A stretch of DNA of 64,000 nucleotides from NCBI GenBank assembly GCA_037179385.1, contig CM074185.1:7187371-7251370 (forward strand). The letters run 5' to 3'. Source of the stretch: Holothuria scabra. Taxonomy: Eukaryota; Echinodermata; Holothuroidea; Aspidochirotida; Holothuriidae. The position numbers and the translations under genes were made by a program. Of this stretch, positions 37,983 to 49,500 are shown piece after piece (position 1 is the stretch's first letter; every line of letters begins with the position of its first letter). The notes under the pieces are model-generated. The model was not told the origin of the DNA, did not search any database, and worked only from the letters and a program-made list of their open reading frames with translations.

Positions 37983-40502
37983 CTTTGTGAATACTAAATG
38001 AGTGAATGAAAACATGGGTGCAGTTCTAATAATAGGCTTGCAAATCCCATATGGGTCTTACCTGTTTACTCATATGGACCAATAATGGTTTAATTGCTAC
38101 CTGGTGTCTCTACTGGTTCTTCACCCATAAATCATGGCTAAAGTGAAGAATTCGTTGTCATTCCAAAAGAATCCTGCATAAACACCATTAGCAAATGCCT
38201 GAAAATTGTGGCAAGATGGAAAGTTTGGCTTTATCGGATGAATCATTTTCCGTGAAATGTATGTTTAATGATTTAGCAAAAATGTACCGTACGAGTCTCA
38301 CTGTACGTTCCTACAGAATCTTAATCTGTTTGTTTGAGCCTTGGTTAGGTCTCAATTTATAAATCATAGGCCTACCACTGAGTCAACTATTATTTGTCTT
38401 GCTTATTGTTTCACTGATAAAATATTTCTTATGGTAAGGTGGGGAAAGCAACAATGTTAGTTCCAATGTACACAAATGATTGCAAGACATGTTAACTACG
38501 TCATTGTCATTAGATGAATGGGATCGGCGCTGGAGGGGAATGGGGATACTTGGAGGTCTGGGGTGGGTTGTCTAGGTAAAGGACTATAAGGGAATCGGGA
38601 CTCACTAGAGATTCACAATTTTTAAACCATTTCGTGGCTGCTTGTATATAAATTCAAAGTTTAAGTTTACATGATTAGCTATTTTGTAAGTCTAAAGAAC
38701 TAATCACATGCCAACTCTTTTGGTTATGATTCTTTAAAGTGGGAACGGGGATTTTTTCCCCTTCCTCATCTACTGTAATAAACACTCATGCTATCGGAAA
38801 AAGTTATGTGGTCCATGTTTAGAGCCGGGACACAAAAATGGGTCCATATTTAGGGTGTTTTATAGGGTTACCTATCTCTTGTGTTGATTGATTATTTCCT
38901 TGATGGATTAATTGATTGATTGTTTCATGGACTGAAACTGAATTTTTCTTTAATAAAAGTAGAGAAAGTCTGAAACAATCATAAGCCTAATAAGGGTTTT
39001 ACATTTTACCCCAAAATGACCACCTGAGTTATGGGTTTGAAACTGTATTATTTTTGTATGTGGTACAGAAATTTCATGTGGACATATAGCTGAGATTTTA
39101 TGTATCTTTAGAACTACTTTCAGTAGCCTACCGCAGATATCTGTGATGCCATCATACCAAGTTCCGTTATAATCTTGTCTTTTGGGTAAATTGCACTCTC
39201 TGGTTTCCTTGGAACTTCCAAACACAAGAAGCACAAATTTTCGCTTTCTTTTGGTCCTAGGCCGGACACCTTTCCAGATTGATCACATGCATATCTGACA
39301 AAGCCTCTCAAATACTTTCTCAAATATTGACAAGATGAATCCTCGTTTAATATCCTTTCTAGTTTCTTCTCTAGTTTCTACATTTCTACTAGATATACCA
39401 ATTAGCTTCCCTGGATTTACGGAATTTGACAGATTAGCTGTTTTTCAAACCAGTGGCTTCAGGGTTGTCTGGACGTTTTGAGAAGGGGAGCGCAATGTCT
39501 AAGTTCTCTGGCTCTCTTAATTTAAGACAATCGTTGGACATTCCAAAATTTTTCCAGGAGGAACTTGGGGATGGTGCTTTCTCTTGGAATGTGAGGGCGT
39601 GCCACTTGTACTGACGTAGGGCCTTTCACCCTTATCTAGGAATTCCCGCATCTAAATGAAATCGACCATATGTTATGACAATGATTCACAAGGATCTCTG
39701 GGAACAGTTAATCTTAACCAGTGGTTGATGAGGAACATGGTAGCGGGATTTTTGGTACTGCTATGTACTATTGTAAAACGCCCTCTCTATCCCCGGACAG
39801 AAACCAGTGAAAATGCACCATGTTTGTTTTAGTCGTGAGGAAGGGGTAAGTCAAGCTTCTCCAAATATTGCGTCAAAATAACCTAAAAGGTGCGGCATGG
39901 GTGCGTCATCCTTCACAGGAAACGTGCGTCAATGTTTATGAATTGTTGGGTTAATGGAGAGGTGCGCCAATTTTACAAAATTGGTTGACATTCAAAACGA
40001 AATTAGCCGGTTTTCCAAGGATCAGAGGGCTTATCTTGCAATTAGCAGGCATTAGGTATGAAAAGTTATGGAATTCAGCCATTTCAGACCCTCCCAATAA
40101 GAAATGAGGTTTAGACCGGGTCTCTCATTCTTCCTGTCTCTTGCCAAGTTGCCCGGGCCCTCTTAAGAAGCAGCCTCCTTTCTAGTCTCAAATCACAATG
40201 TGATGACAATTTATGTAAAGGCAAATAAAAATCTACATTGTCTTGTACGAGCAAACATTTCGGGTAGATGCGCACAGTGCGCATCGCCCCAACATTTGCC
40301 ATGTCGAGGAGACTACCTTGCATCTCATTTTTGATTTACCATTGCGAGTCTGACACCCATTTGAGATTTATTATCGCACTTGTAAATTTATATATGGATT
40401 TCGATTCAATATCTGTTTCCTCTTGATATTGATCCAACAGATGATTTTCAAAGATCCTGTTTCGATGCACACAATAAGTTACGTCAGAAGCATCACTCAC
40501 AG
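37983..40502. other. Probable 5' intron of the CAP gene; no exon identified
   Basis: The missing first part of the CAP protein (its HNxYRxxH helix) should lie in this direction, but no segment with that motif was found. Open frames on the minus strand at 38950-39323 overlap in two phases and cannot be decided. Confidence 0.35.
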
Positions 40503-40593
40503 GAATTAGAATGGAACTCCGATTTGGCTTCATCAGCAAGTGACTGGGCAAAACGACTGGTCGACAAAGGCTACATGCAGCATAGCGATACAA
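40503..40593 (+). CDS. GAPR-1-type CAP protein, exon A
   Basis: A 91-nt exon after CACTCACAG and before the donor GTGAGG. It encodes ELEWNSDLASSASDWAKRLV then DKGYMQHSDT, matching the CAP family segment LxWNxxLAxxAxxWAxxLxxxxxxxHS, in which the histidine is one of the cavity residues. It starts on a codon boundary and ends one base into a codon, fitting exon B. CAP proteins of the GAPR-1/GLIPR2 group are small, often membrane- or Golgi-associated, and lack the cysteine-rich tail of secreted relatives. The upstream exon with the HNxYR helix is missing. Confidence 0.85.
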
Positions 40594-40970
40594 GTGAGGA
40601 GACTCGTTTCATTTTGAACATTTCCACAGAGTGTCCCACCAGGGTGTCAAAGTCCTCTTTAAAAGGGCTCCAATCCAACCCAACACAGTCGTCTAAAATA
40701 GTGGACTTTCTATTTACCTACTTTCTTCGAAATCGACCCACCCACGCAATGCACTGACACTTAAATCCGCTTATTAGCTTTCGTTTTTACAAGGGTACGG
40801 CCATTAATTAATGTTATCAAAATATTTTTATGTCTTTCATATATAACAAAGAAACAAACTTGACGTAGGAGTCGATCGAAACCACACCTTCAGTTCTAGT
40901 AGCCTACACACAGAGCCGAAAAATAATAAGTCTTGATTACTGATTTTTATTCATACATGCTTTATTTCAG

Positions 40971-41093
40971 GGCTAGGAGAAAATATTATAATCACAGAAG
41001 AAGATGATGGTAATATCACAGGATCAGAGGTTGTAGACAAATGGGCGAGAGAAGAAGTTCTTTACGATTACACGAATCCAAAATGGCAAAAAG
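40971..41093 (+). CDS. GAPR-1-type CAP protein, exon B
   Basis: A 123-nt exon between TTTATTTCAG and GTAACG. It supplies LGENIIITEEDDGNITGSEV then VDKWAREEVLYDYTNPKWQK. LGEN is the CAP signature with the glutamate of the active-site-like cavity, and VDKWxxExxxYxxxNP is the next conserved helix and loop. Phases match: two bases complete the codon from exon A, and one base is left for exon C. All cavity residues expected in this part are present. Confidence 0.88.
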
Positions 41094-41886
41094 GTAACGG
41101 ATCTAATCGTACGACAATGTATTATTTGTGTCTTGGATCCACAGACATCGCATGCACATACAGTGGCGTAGCTAGAAATTCACGGGGATGGGGAGGGTAG
41201 GGGGTATGTTGAGCACATTTTGAGCCTAGGGTCAAACTCAAGGTGTAACTGACATGTACCTTTTTAAAAATATTACTTTGAAAATTGTTGGGAGCCTGGA
41301 GGAAGTTGGAGGGACCTAGGCCACCCATAACTTGTGTACACATATACAAAGAACAAATGACAGAGAATATTTCTCCACTTTTTGAGCAAATTTAGGCCTA
41401 GCAATATAGCTGCCATGCTACTGTTTTTGGAACAATTAATGATAAATCTTCAAGATTTTAAAAAGTGTAGACATGAGTGGTTGCAAAATATCTTAATGCT
41501 TTATAATGGTCTTGGATTTTGTCAAAAGGTTTGTGGCAAAATACGTCCAGGCCAAACTACTTGAGAAAGTCTAAACTTTATTTACACATTAGTAAGCCTA
41601 AATGTACACGTGGCGACATACGTGGTAATGACATACAGCATTAGTGCAATTTGCTTTGTCTATATTGAAAAAGTGATCAGATATTCCGATCTGAGCGATT
41701 AGGCTATATGAGTGGAAATGTCTATGGCTATGGCTATGGGAGGCATGGGAGATCGTATAACAGGTAATCTGTTGAACTATGTAGTTATAGGTAGGGAGTG
41801 CATAAAACCGTTTATTTAAAGAACTGGCAAACTGCCCACTCTTTATTCTTAAGTTAAATTGTTAGAGTATGTTTCTTTTTTCCCAG

Positions 41887-42083
41887 GAACTTCCCATTTT
41901 ACACAGATTATATGGAAATCAACGACTGACGTAGGTATTGCGAGAGTTCCATTGGAATCTGGGAAAGGTTACGTCATCGTGGCACATTATAAACCAGCTG
42001 GGAACACCAATAGAGCCGGCGATTACGCGAAAAATGTTTTACCTGACGAAGCTGAACCTCAAGAAAATGGTGAAATTGTTTGA
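41887..42083 (+). CDS. GAPR-1-type CAP protein, last exon
   Basis: After TTTTTTCCCAG the exon reads GTSHFTQIIWKSTTDVGIAR, the CAP signature 1 (GHFTQxxWxxxxxxG, here with serine before the histidine), then GYVIVAHYKPAGNTNRAG, the second CAP signature (YxVxxYxPxGN). It ends ENGEIV and TGA at 42081-42083. The protein stops about 20 residues after the CAP domain with no cysteine-rich domain, as in GAPR-1. The phase fits exon B (glycine split g|ga). Exons A-C give about 135 residues of a domain of roughly 150. Confidence 0.9.
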
Positions 42084-42401
42084 AGTAAACCAACGACCAT
42101 CAATGTCGATTCATATCTGCACAAACATTGTTCCCGTAAAGTGACGATTTTCATTGGCAACTGTTACATTGCCAACCTCAAAATTATCTTTCTAATTATT
42201 TTCATGTCACGTGACTTATGACAAATTACGAGGTCCTTTAATTCGATTGGGCTGTAAAAGGAACGTGTGACAGTCGTTTAAAAAAGCTTTATACTTTTTT
42301 CATTTTCAAAACTAGTACATCTATATTCATATTGGTATATCAAAGAGCAAGTAGCCTGTACCTACATGAAAATGTATATGAATACATGAATATTCATTAT
42401 T

Positions 42402-42407
42402 ATTAAA
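42402..42407 (+). promoter_or_regulatory. Possible polyadenylation signal ATTAAA of the CAP gene
   Basis: ATTAAA lies 319 bases after the stop codon, in AT-rich sequence. An A tract at 42451-42467 is genomic and close by. Plausible but not proven. Confidence 0.35.
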
Positions 42408-44029
42408 CGGTATACAGTAAGTTTTTAAACAACGTGTGATGAATATTCAAAAAAAAAAAAAAAAACGAGGTCCTAGACCTTATTATTTTACTTATCAATA
42501 GGCAGGAATATCAACTTCAATACGGTGCTTGTTTATTGCACAAAATTGGAAGTGATGAAATTCCCGCCAAAGGGGCAATGAAAATGAAAGGAGGGAACAC
42601 GGGACTTTAAGCTGAGGTCGGTTTCAAATTTGACAAAAGTTCCTGACTCCATAATTCTTTGCTATGAATGTGTTCCTGGAAATTAAGCAGATAGAAGACG
42701 TTTCGTTTTTGCAGTAGTGAAAGATCTGTCAGATAATTGCATTTCAAATCTGCGACGTTATGTGGAAGAAAAAAAAGATTGAAAAGTATAATCTGCTTCG
42801 TGTGGTGTCAAGTATTGCAGATTTTTACGGGGTAAAAGGGCCAGGCCAAGTCCTCATTTCTCTTGAGAGCCATCCTCGTTTTGTCCTCAACCATTGATCA
42901 GAATGTCAAGATGTTTCTGCTTAACAAAGAACTGGTTTTACCATGGCTGCGGTTGGGTTCATCAAACTAGTGGAAACCATGGGTGTCAACCCTGAGGGGG
43001 AGGGGGCACAGTAGGGACAAGTCCCCTACATTTTGGAAATACATCCATTAACTTAAGATTTTTACACGGTTAATTTTTGACGGAAGTGGCCATACCCCCT
43101 TCTCATATTCGAGTACAGATTAACGACACGATCGAGGCGAAAGATTATAGTCGGAGGTGAAATTTTAATAAAAAATGCTCACCACAATGGAATTTCCATT
43201 CAAAATATTTTTCTGATGACGTGTTGCATAGTGACCGTAGATGTGCATGAAAAAATATTGACATTGGAGAAAGGAATGCTATTTATAACGTCTTCATATT
43301 GAATATCTGTCTCGAACGACCCTCTTCATTTTGCAAGAGAAATCACGTTTTGCACATTGGGGTAGCCAGATGGGGCCAGGCCCCAAAGTCTAATCTTTGA
43401 AAGTGATTTTTGTTTACAGAACAAGATGTATTATATGATTTCAAATGATGCTAAGTGTTATACCAAATTACATATGAGGGTAATTGAATCAGGGGGCTGT
43501 TACTTAGCAAATAATAACTCCCTGATTAATATATTTACAAATTTCTTAAAGAGAAGGGGATGTCGCTCTTCGAAGATCGGCCCTCTTTCCAGAGATTAGA
43601 TCTTGTGGCGGGCCACCTCAATCAAAATTTTTGGCTAGGCCACTGATTAGAAAATAGGAACCTTGTCTCTCCGAACCTAACTTATTGCTATAAGCAAGCA
43701 ATTATCAAAGTGAGCATTATTTCAACAAGAAAACTTAAAATAAAAATTTTGAAAATTAAAAGCATTGTATCCAAACCTATACACAGATAGTACTATTAAC
43801 TTATCACTGTTGAAACTATAACAGTAACTTTTACTGAAATAATAGACAAAACTGAAGTTCAATTTTTATTTTGCTCTACTATTTGTTTTATTACGACATT
43901 TTTATACGAGGATGAGTTTGGAATGATATATTTTGTTTAACACTCTTAACTTTACAGATTAAACTAATTGGTTTGAAACTGAACTGTGAAACGTTCCTGA
44001 TCTTACTTTACAGATTAATAACTCTGTTC
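42408..44029. other. No gene recognised
   Basis: AT-rich intergenic sequence without recognisable exons or repeat boundaries. Confidence 0.5.
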
Positions 44030-44515
44030 TAAATTGAGGAAATTTCACCGTGAGTTGAGCAGCGGCCACACTACAACTAATTCTGGTCGGATTCCTATCC
44101 AATTTTTTCGAGTTTTTGCTAAAATCTTCTCCATCTCTGGTCTGAAAGAGCCAAAAATTTGTCAACCAGTTTAAATGAGTTGTACCGCAGAAAAATGATA
44201 TTGATGCTCTATCGTGACGTTACATCGATAGACAGATTTTATCGGACTACGCTGTCTGAAAAAGTCAGCTGATACTTTTATTTTCATAGACATCACTTTT
44301 CACCTGAGATGGAGAAGATTTTGGCAAAAAAAAAAAAAAAAAAACCAAATCGGATAGGTATCCGACCTGGTGCCCATTCCACAAAGAGTTACGCACAATC
44401 TTAAGTTTGGTTCCCCATCCTTAAGTCAACAGTAAATCATACTTAAGATCGTGCGTAACTCTTCGTGGAACTTGCCTCTGAATTCGCTGTAGTGTGACTG
44501 CGGCTTAAGATGAAT
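44030..44515. mobile_element. Inverted-repeat element carrying a nested MITE
   Basis: The left arm (about 44050-44145: GCGGCCACACTACAACTAAT, GGTCGGATTCCTATCC, CTTCTCCATCTC) is mirrored at the right (GAGATGGAGAAGATTTTGGC, GGATAGGTATCCGACC, then TGTAGTGTGACTGCGG). The right arm is split by the palindromic MITE at 44369-44478. Confidence 0.7.
44369..44478. mobile_element. 111-bp palindromic MITE, single nested copy
   Basis: GTGCCCATTCCACAAAGAGT to ACTCTTCGTGGAACTTGCC, the same unit as the four-copy array at 14702-15147. It interrupts the right arm of the surrounding element, so it arrived later. Confidence 0.85.
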
Positions 44516-44815
44516 TTGTTTCAGTAACCCCCTTCCATAGGCAACCAGACCATGTCCCTTTTGTCATTCACATGTGCCTGTCACCAAATTATAATTTTAA
44601 TAGGATGTGTGACTGTTTGGAAAGCCATATTTTTAAACGCGATCGGATTCATCGGTGATTGACAGCCGAACTGTTGCTGGTTTGAGTCGATATACTTTGA
44701 CTCGCGGCTTCGAGGCATATTTTTTCTTGTCTTGAGAAAGATTTATCTGCAATCAATGGATCTTGATACATACAGAGGCACATTTCTTGTACCACTTTTG
44801 GCGTTGGAGGTCTTA

Positions 44816-45122
44816 AAGGCCTGATCTTCTCTCACCCCAAACAATTATAATTCTCCCCAAATACTTTCTTTAGCCCCTCCCACCACTGTTTATAATTCAT
44901 ACTCACCCAAACTGAACGCAACCTCAGTTTATTGCATCAGGGTGAGTATAAAAAGATCCCCAGTATGTAATCAAAACACTCTCAGTACAGTAAATGTGTG
45001 TAATGTGAGCTTTGATACTTTTCATTGTTTGAACTAGTTGTCAATCAAAGAGCCGAGCCAACTGAAAATTTCTGTAACCCACTATAAAAATTGTAGTATG
45101 GGGTGAGAGGATTGGCCCTTTC
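44816..45122. mobile_element. TTAA-type MITE, copy 2
   Basis: Starts TTAAAGGCCTGATCTTCTCTC and ends TATGGGGTGAGAGGATTGGC; interior as in 1124-1435. The right flank reads TTCA rather than TTAA. Confidence 0.8.
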
Positions 45123-45573
45123 AACAGCCTTTGATGGGCATAGACAATCTCTTTAACTGCCTTGAAAACATCAGCTAAATTTCAAAAAATTCTTTTCATT
45201 TTATTTTCAAGTATCTCTCATAATATTTTAGATTTTACATAATTATTGCATATTTTGTAGAACAGTGAGTTAGCCTACACCGCAAAAATCAATATTGGGG
45301 AGAAAACACATACCTAGCCGTTCATGAAATGAGGTAGAACGCAACACCTTTTCACATTGCGATAACTACATTCCCCAACGAGTCTCTCTCAGACTAAGTA
45401 AGGTTTGAATGGGAGATTTGAACATTTTCTTGTGGTTTAAATGCTTTAATTTGGTCTGAATTAACCTTACTACGTGGTAATGAATATTTACTCCTCTTTT
45501 GACCTGCCCGTACGACGAACGGACAAAGTCTGAATGGGAGATTCGAAGTGACATACTCGTTCTAAAATTGTGC

Positions 45574-45910
45574 TTGAAAGGGGCTCATTGAGTTGATATT
45601 AATAACTTAATGAGAGTGATAAGGGATCACTATCACATGACTTATAATTATAGAATTATTGAATTTTCATATGCAATGGTTACAGAAAAAGCTAAAATTT
45701 TGAATTTTGTGATAAACTGAATTGTAACGGTTTTGTTCATGATTTGCAACTAAGGTTTTTGGTCACGAAATTTTGAAAACCGAATTAAAACAGTTATGTT
45801 TATGTTAGATACGGGGGTTGTCTAAGTTTGAACATTTGTCATTGGTATGTGAAGCAAACGGGTTTGGAAAACTGTTGAATTCCATGAATCAACTCAATGA
45901 ACCGCTTTAC
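45574..45910. mobile_element. MITE CTCATTGAGTTGAT, copy 2
   Basis: GAAAGGGGCTCATTGAGTTG at the left is mirrored by CAACTCAATGAACCGCTTT. The interior aligns with 17171-17539. Confidence 0.75.
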
Positions 45911-47339
45911 CTGCTTTTGTCAACTATTTATTGTTTTTCTTGGCTATATAACGGGACCTGTATACTTCATTCACTCATCGACTGAACCTTTGTTTTCTCC
46001 ATAACTATTAGCATGGTTTGATGGAATTGTGCATACGTAATGTTGGGTACTGAAATATTTATAAATGAATAAGAACGTCTCCTAAGGACATATATTGTCA
46101 TCTATGAAAGTGTATAGAATATGAAAATTTGAATGGAAGTAAACTTGTCTTAAATCTGTGGTAACCTAACTCGACCTGTACCGCTGACATGATTGCAAAA
46201 CTTACAAACTGTGCACATACGAAAGTTAGTACGACATACTAAATTTGTACGTAGCATTATATGCGTATATAATAAATAAAAAAGGAATGGGTTTATGGCT
46301 TTAAATCCGGTTCTAAACTGTCAAAATGCTCATCCCCGTTTACTGTACACAATTACGTGGTTTTGAAAATTGGGGGAAATCCCGTTACCAAGAAAATCAA
46401 ACGCGGCAAGTTTTTTTTAGCTCATCGAGTACGAAAATATAAACGCTCTCTATTTCTGCATGAAATTAGCTGTTGATATATTGATGCAATGTATCAAATT
46501 TGTACAGCAATTCATTGGAACTTAAAAGGTTTATAAGCTAGCTAACATATTACAAATAACTGCAAACTGCATTACTTTAACATTGCAATATATTTCATAT
46601 TCAATGTGATGACTCTAAATTTCCTTCTTTATTCGACTCTATGTTGTTTCCTGTAGCTATACGCCTACTGTGGCATTACCTGGAACTGCGACATGAATTT
46701 GACAAAAAGAATGAACACACGGTAACCAAGCAACTAACAGAATTGAGTAACCGTTTAAACGCAGTTGTAGATTCGTTTGTTCTGTGCGCCCACTTAAAGT
46801 GGGAGGGGATGGGTATCAGACGGGAAGGGAAGGGGGTTGGAAGGGGCGGGGAAGGGGAACTGGAGGGGAGAGGAGGAAAGTGGGGGAAAAGACGATCAAA
46901 CATTCCGAACTTCCTTGTCCTTGCTTGCTAGTCGAGGATTCCAAAAGTTCCCTCTTAATTTAACGACTATTCAAATACTAACTAACAAAACGTATGTTAA
47001 ATCGAGATATGGAGCCCTCTCGCCGTTGTTTAAACAACCGCGAAGATTGTTTTTATCCCTAATCAAAGCTTGTAAGATACAAAAGTTCCTAAGGTTAACA
47101 GTTAAGAGCACTTATTTCTAGTGGTGACCAGGGGTGGAGGTTGGGTGAGGTTGACTATATGCAATGAAACCGTAAACAAATTAAAAGGGAAAAACTTTTT
47201 ATTGGTTTGTGATAAACGTGTTGCCTTACATCTGCCCAAAGTTTTCATCTTTTTTTCAAGTTCCTCAATGCCTTCCGTGTTCATTTAGTATCCAAATTTC
47301 AACATTATGCAATGTTTGATTACGTCACGATGTTGCTCC
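45911..47339. other. No gene upstream; 3' untranslated region of the PIAS-type gene at right
   Basis: 45911-46800 is AT-rich and featureless. 46800-46885 is a purine-rich GGGGAAGGGG tract. 47100-47339 is downstream of the minus-strand stop and is probably the 3' untranslated region. Confidence 0.4.
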
Positions 47340-47473
47340 CTATGACGTCACACATTCAGCGTCATTTGCTGACTCTAGAGTCTTGTCTATTTCGTCTATT
47401 GTGACATCCAATTCCGTTAAATCGATGATGGTCTCATTCAGGTTCGTCAGGTCGATGACATCATCAGAACCGT
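47340..47473 (-). CDS. PIAS-type SUMO E3 ligase, last exon with SUMO-interacting motifs
   Basis: Minus-strand exon after TTTTTTCTTCAAG. It reads DGSDDVIDLTNLNETIIDLT and ends TLESANDAECVTS with TAG at 47342-47340. VIDLT and IIDLT, 11 residues apart and with acidic neighbours, are SUMO-interacting motifs; PIAS proteins carry such a motif after their SP-RING. Two base-identical-type motifs in one tail could hold two SUMO moieties or a chain (inference). Its entry phase fits the exon at 48610-48716 (aspartate codon g|ac). A short serine-rich tail as in vertebrate PIAS is missing. Other exons might lie in between. Confidence 0.82.
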
Positions 47474-47570
47474 CTTGAAGAAAAAATGAAATGAAACTAA
47501 ACAAAAGACAATGCACAGCAAAAGCCGTGTCATCAATATTAATTTACATAGGTGTGTGAAGTAAATCATA

Positions 47571-47792
47571 GGTGCGTTCGATTTAGCCGCTCGAGCCAGC
47601 TCAAATGGCTCAGCCAGCCATCGATCTTTCGGAAAAGTGATCTTAACGTCACAACACGTCATAACTTGAGCCGGCCAAATGAACAGCCCAGTGGTCTAGT
47701 TGAGCCATTGAGGTATTTCACTTCAGGTATCGCCCAGTCAAGTAACTGGTTGAGCCAGTTGAGCCGACTCGAACCGCTAAATCGAACGCACC
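47571..47792. mobile_element. MITE with GGTGCGTTCGATTTAGC ends (222 bp)
   Basis: GGTGCGTTCGATTTAGCCGC at the left and GCTAAATCGAACGCACC at the right are long inverted repeats, with GAGCCAG repeats inside. It lies in the last intron of the PIAS-type gene. Confidence 0.85.
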
Positions 47793-48126
47793 TTAAATTT
47801 CATTGTGACGAAAATGAGCGTACTTCATTAACTCTGTTAAGTTCAAGCAGCGGTGACGTCATTTGTTTTTAAACATGAAGAAGTCTTCATCTTAGTTTTA
47901 ACGTGTAATGAAAATTACGAATACGACTGAGAAATGTCAAAATGTGCGTAAAACGAATAGCAACTCATAATATTATAAGGGGTAAACAAATTTTGAAGGA
48001 TTTGTCCTGATAGCTTCACTTGGCTTATTGGCGATGGTTTTTTGTCAAGATGGCGGCTGTACTCTTAAAAAGGTGTTTAGGAATCAAACGCTTTTGGCTC
48101 CCACTTTGTAAACACCCTTAATCATA

Positions 48127-48250
48127 GACGTTAAACTGTGAGTTTGTCTCACGAGACTGGCGTTGCCAGCTTGGCGCTAATACCCCTTCATTGGGGCGTT
48201 GCCGAGTTCCCGCAAGGGAGGATCAAATGAAAACAAACAAACAAACAAAC
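48127..48250 (+). repeat. Hairpin-chain retroposon-like element with (AAAC)n tail
   Basis: Starts GACGTTAAACTGTGAGTTTG and holds successive stem-loops GTGAG/CTCAC, TGGC/GCCA, CCCC/GGGG and CCC/GGG (CCCGCAAGGG), then GATCAAATGAAAAC and five AAAC repeats. The opening GACGTTAAACTG and the region GGGGCGTT..CCCGCAAGGGAG resemble the retroposon at 20743-21140, so it may be a relative. No clear target duplication. Confidence 0.5.
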
Positions 48251-48609
48251 ACGTTTAGGTGCTTATTCCTTACCATTTCGTTTTAAAACAGGTTTATTTG
48301 CTAAACATGTTCAGAGTTTAACCTATATACATAGTTGGGGCATAAATAACCTAAACACGTTTTCAGAGTGTGTTGGATCCATGTACACCCTCTGCATTTG
48401 GGCCATGTCCAACGCCACAATGTGTCAATTACAACTACAGTAGAAATGGATATAAGATGAGCAATGTACTTGTGTTATATTGGAGAATGACTTGCGGAAT
48501 GACGTCCAGAACGCTCCACGTACTCCTAACTCTACAAATGTATTGATTATGAAACAGAAAAAATGACAATCCGTTACAAGCAAGTTTTCAAATACTACAA
48601 GTGAAGTAC

Positions 48610-48716
48610 CTTTGTTTGTGTTGCTCTCCTCCAGGTCTTTCACAGGCTCCCATGTGCAGTCAGCATATATCTGAATATCTTCTGAGGAAGTTTGTTGCAA
48701 AACGCTTCTTATGTAT
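48610..48716 (-). CDS. PIAS-type SUMO E3 ligase, exon after the SP-RING
   Basis: A 107-nt minus-strand exon, acceptor CTTTACAG and donor GTACTT. With the split glycine from the previous exon it gives GYIRSVLQQTSSEDIQIYAD then CTWEPVKDLEESNTNK. Known PIAS proteins have, just after the SP-RING, IDGxFxxIL....DEIQFxxDGxWxPM; the match includes the tryptophan-proline turn. This segment helps hold the substrate-charged E2. Phases fit 51871-51936 upstream and 47340-47473 downstream. Confidence 0.82.
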
Positions 48717-49289
48717 CTGTAAAGTTCACAAAATTCGGACACACAGAGGAACAAAAATATCTAAATCACACAATAGTGTATTATTCGAACAACAGTTACA
48801 AAGAATTTAGTAAAATACAATTTTGGTACCCGTCATTTAATTCGTCGTGAGACATCCAGTATAAATTTCCTCACCAAAAAACTTCGCGGGCTGTAATTCC
48901 CATCCTTATGATGAGTGGTCGGTGATTGTATGTAGGGATAGGTTGGGTGAAAATTGTCCCCACAGGAGAGGAATTATCCCGTCAAGACTGCATTTTTCAT
49001 TTACAGTGCCTCAGTCCCAATACTAAAATTTATGTAACTACTGGTTTCACTCAGTTGCTTCAGGTTTGTGACTTTTGTTTTGAAATATTATACAGCTTTC
49101 ACATTTGAAATGTTGCTGACACAATATATATTTCATTACTACAATTTCAATATGAAACATTACATTTGAATATTCATAGTTTATCCTCCTTTAATGATCT
49201 TACACGACTTTTAATGACCAGGTCTGCAAAATATGAAAGGGTATGGGGGGGGGGGGGGGGGTTCGGGTTGGGTTAAATAAAGTATCATG
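48717..49289 (-). other. Intron of the PIAS-type gene
   Basis: No recognisable feature apart from a G run at about 49246-49261, next to the SINE. Confidence 0.5.
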
Positions 49290-49500
49290 GTGCAGCAATT
49301 TCTAACCCAATTGGTGTAAGTCGGGTCGGCCATTGCCTTTTTCCATTTTTCCAGTTGTGGCTCACTGACTCAGTTGTTTCTCTATTCAACTGCTAATACT
49401 GAGAACCAAGCGCAATGTTAGTATAGGTTCCATTTTTAAAGTCTCGGTACGATCCGGACAAAAGTCGAACTCTAGATCCTCCGGCAGTAAGTCGGGTGCT
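49290..49500 (-). repeat. tRNA-derived SINE, inverted copy
   Basis: TTTCTAACCCAATTGGTGTA, TTTCCAGTTGTGGCTCACTG and GGTTCCATTTTTAAAGTCTC match 9270-9500; the complementary strand is the sense orientation. Confidence 0.7.

Noticed and set aside
38950..39323. Two overlapping minus-strand open frames with possible splice edges
   Set aside because: Both frames are open over the same DNA and neither shows a domain; no basis to choose.
46800..46931. Glycine-rich open frame
   Set aside because: Translation of a GGGGAAGGGG low-complexity tract, open on both strands.
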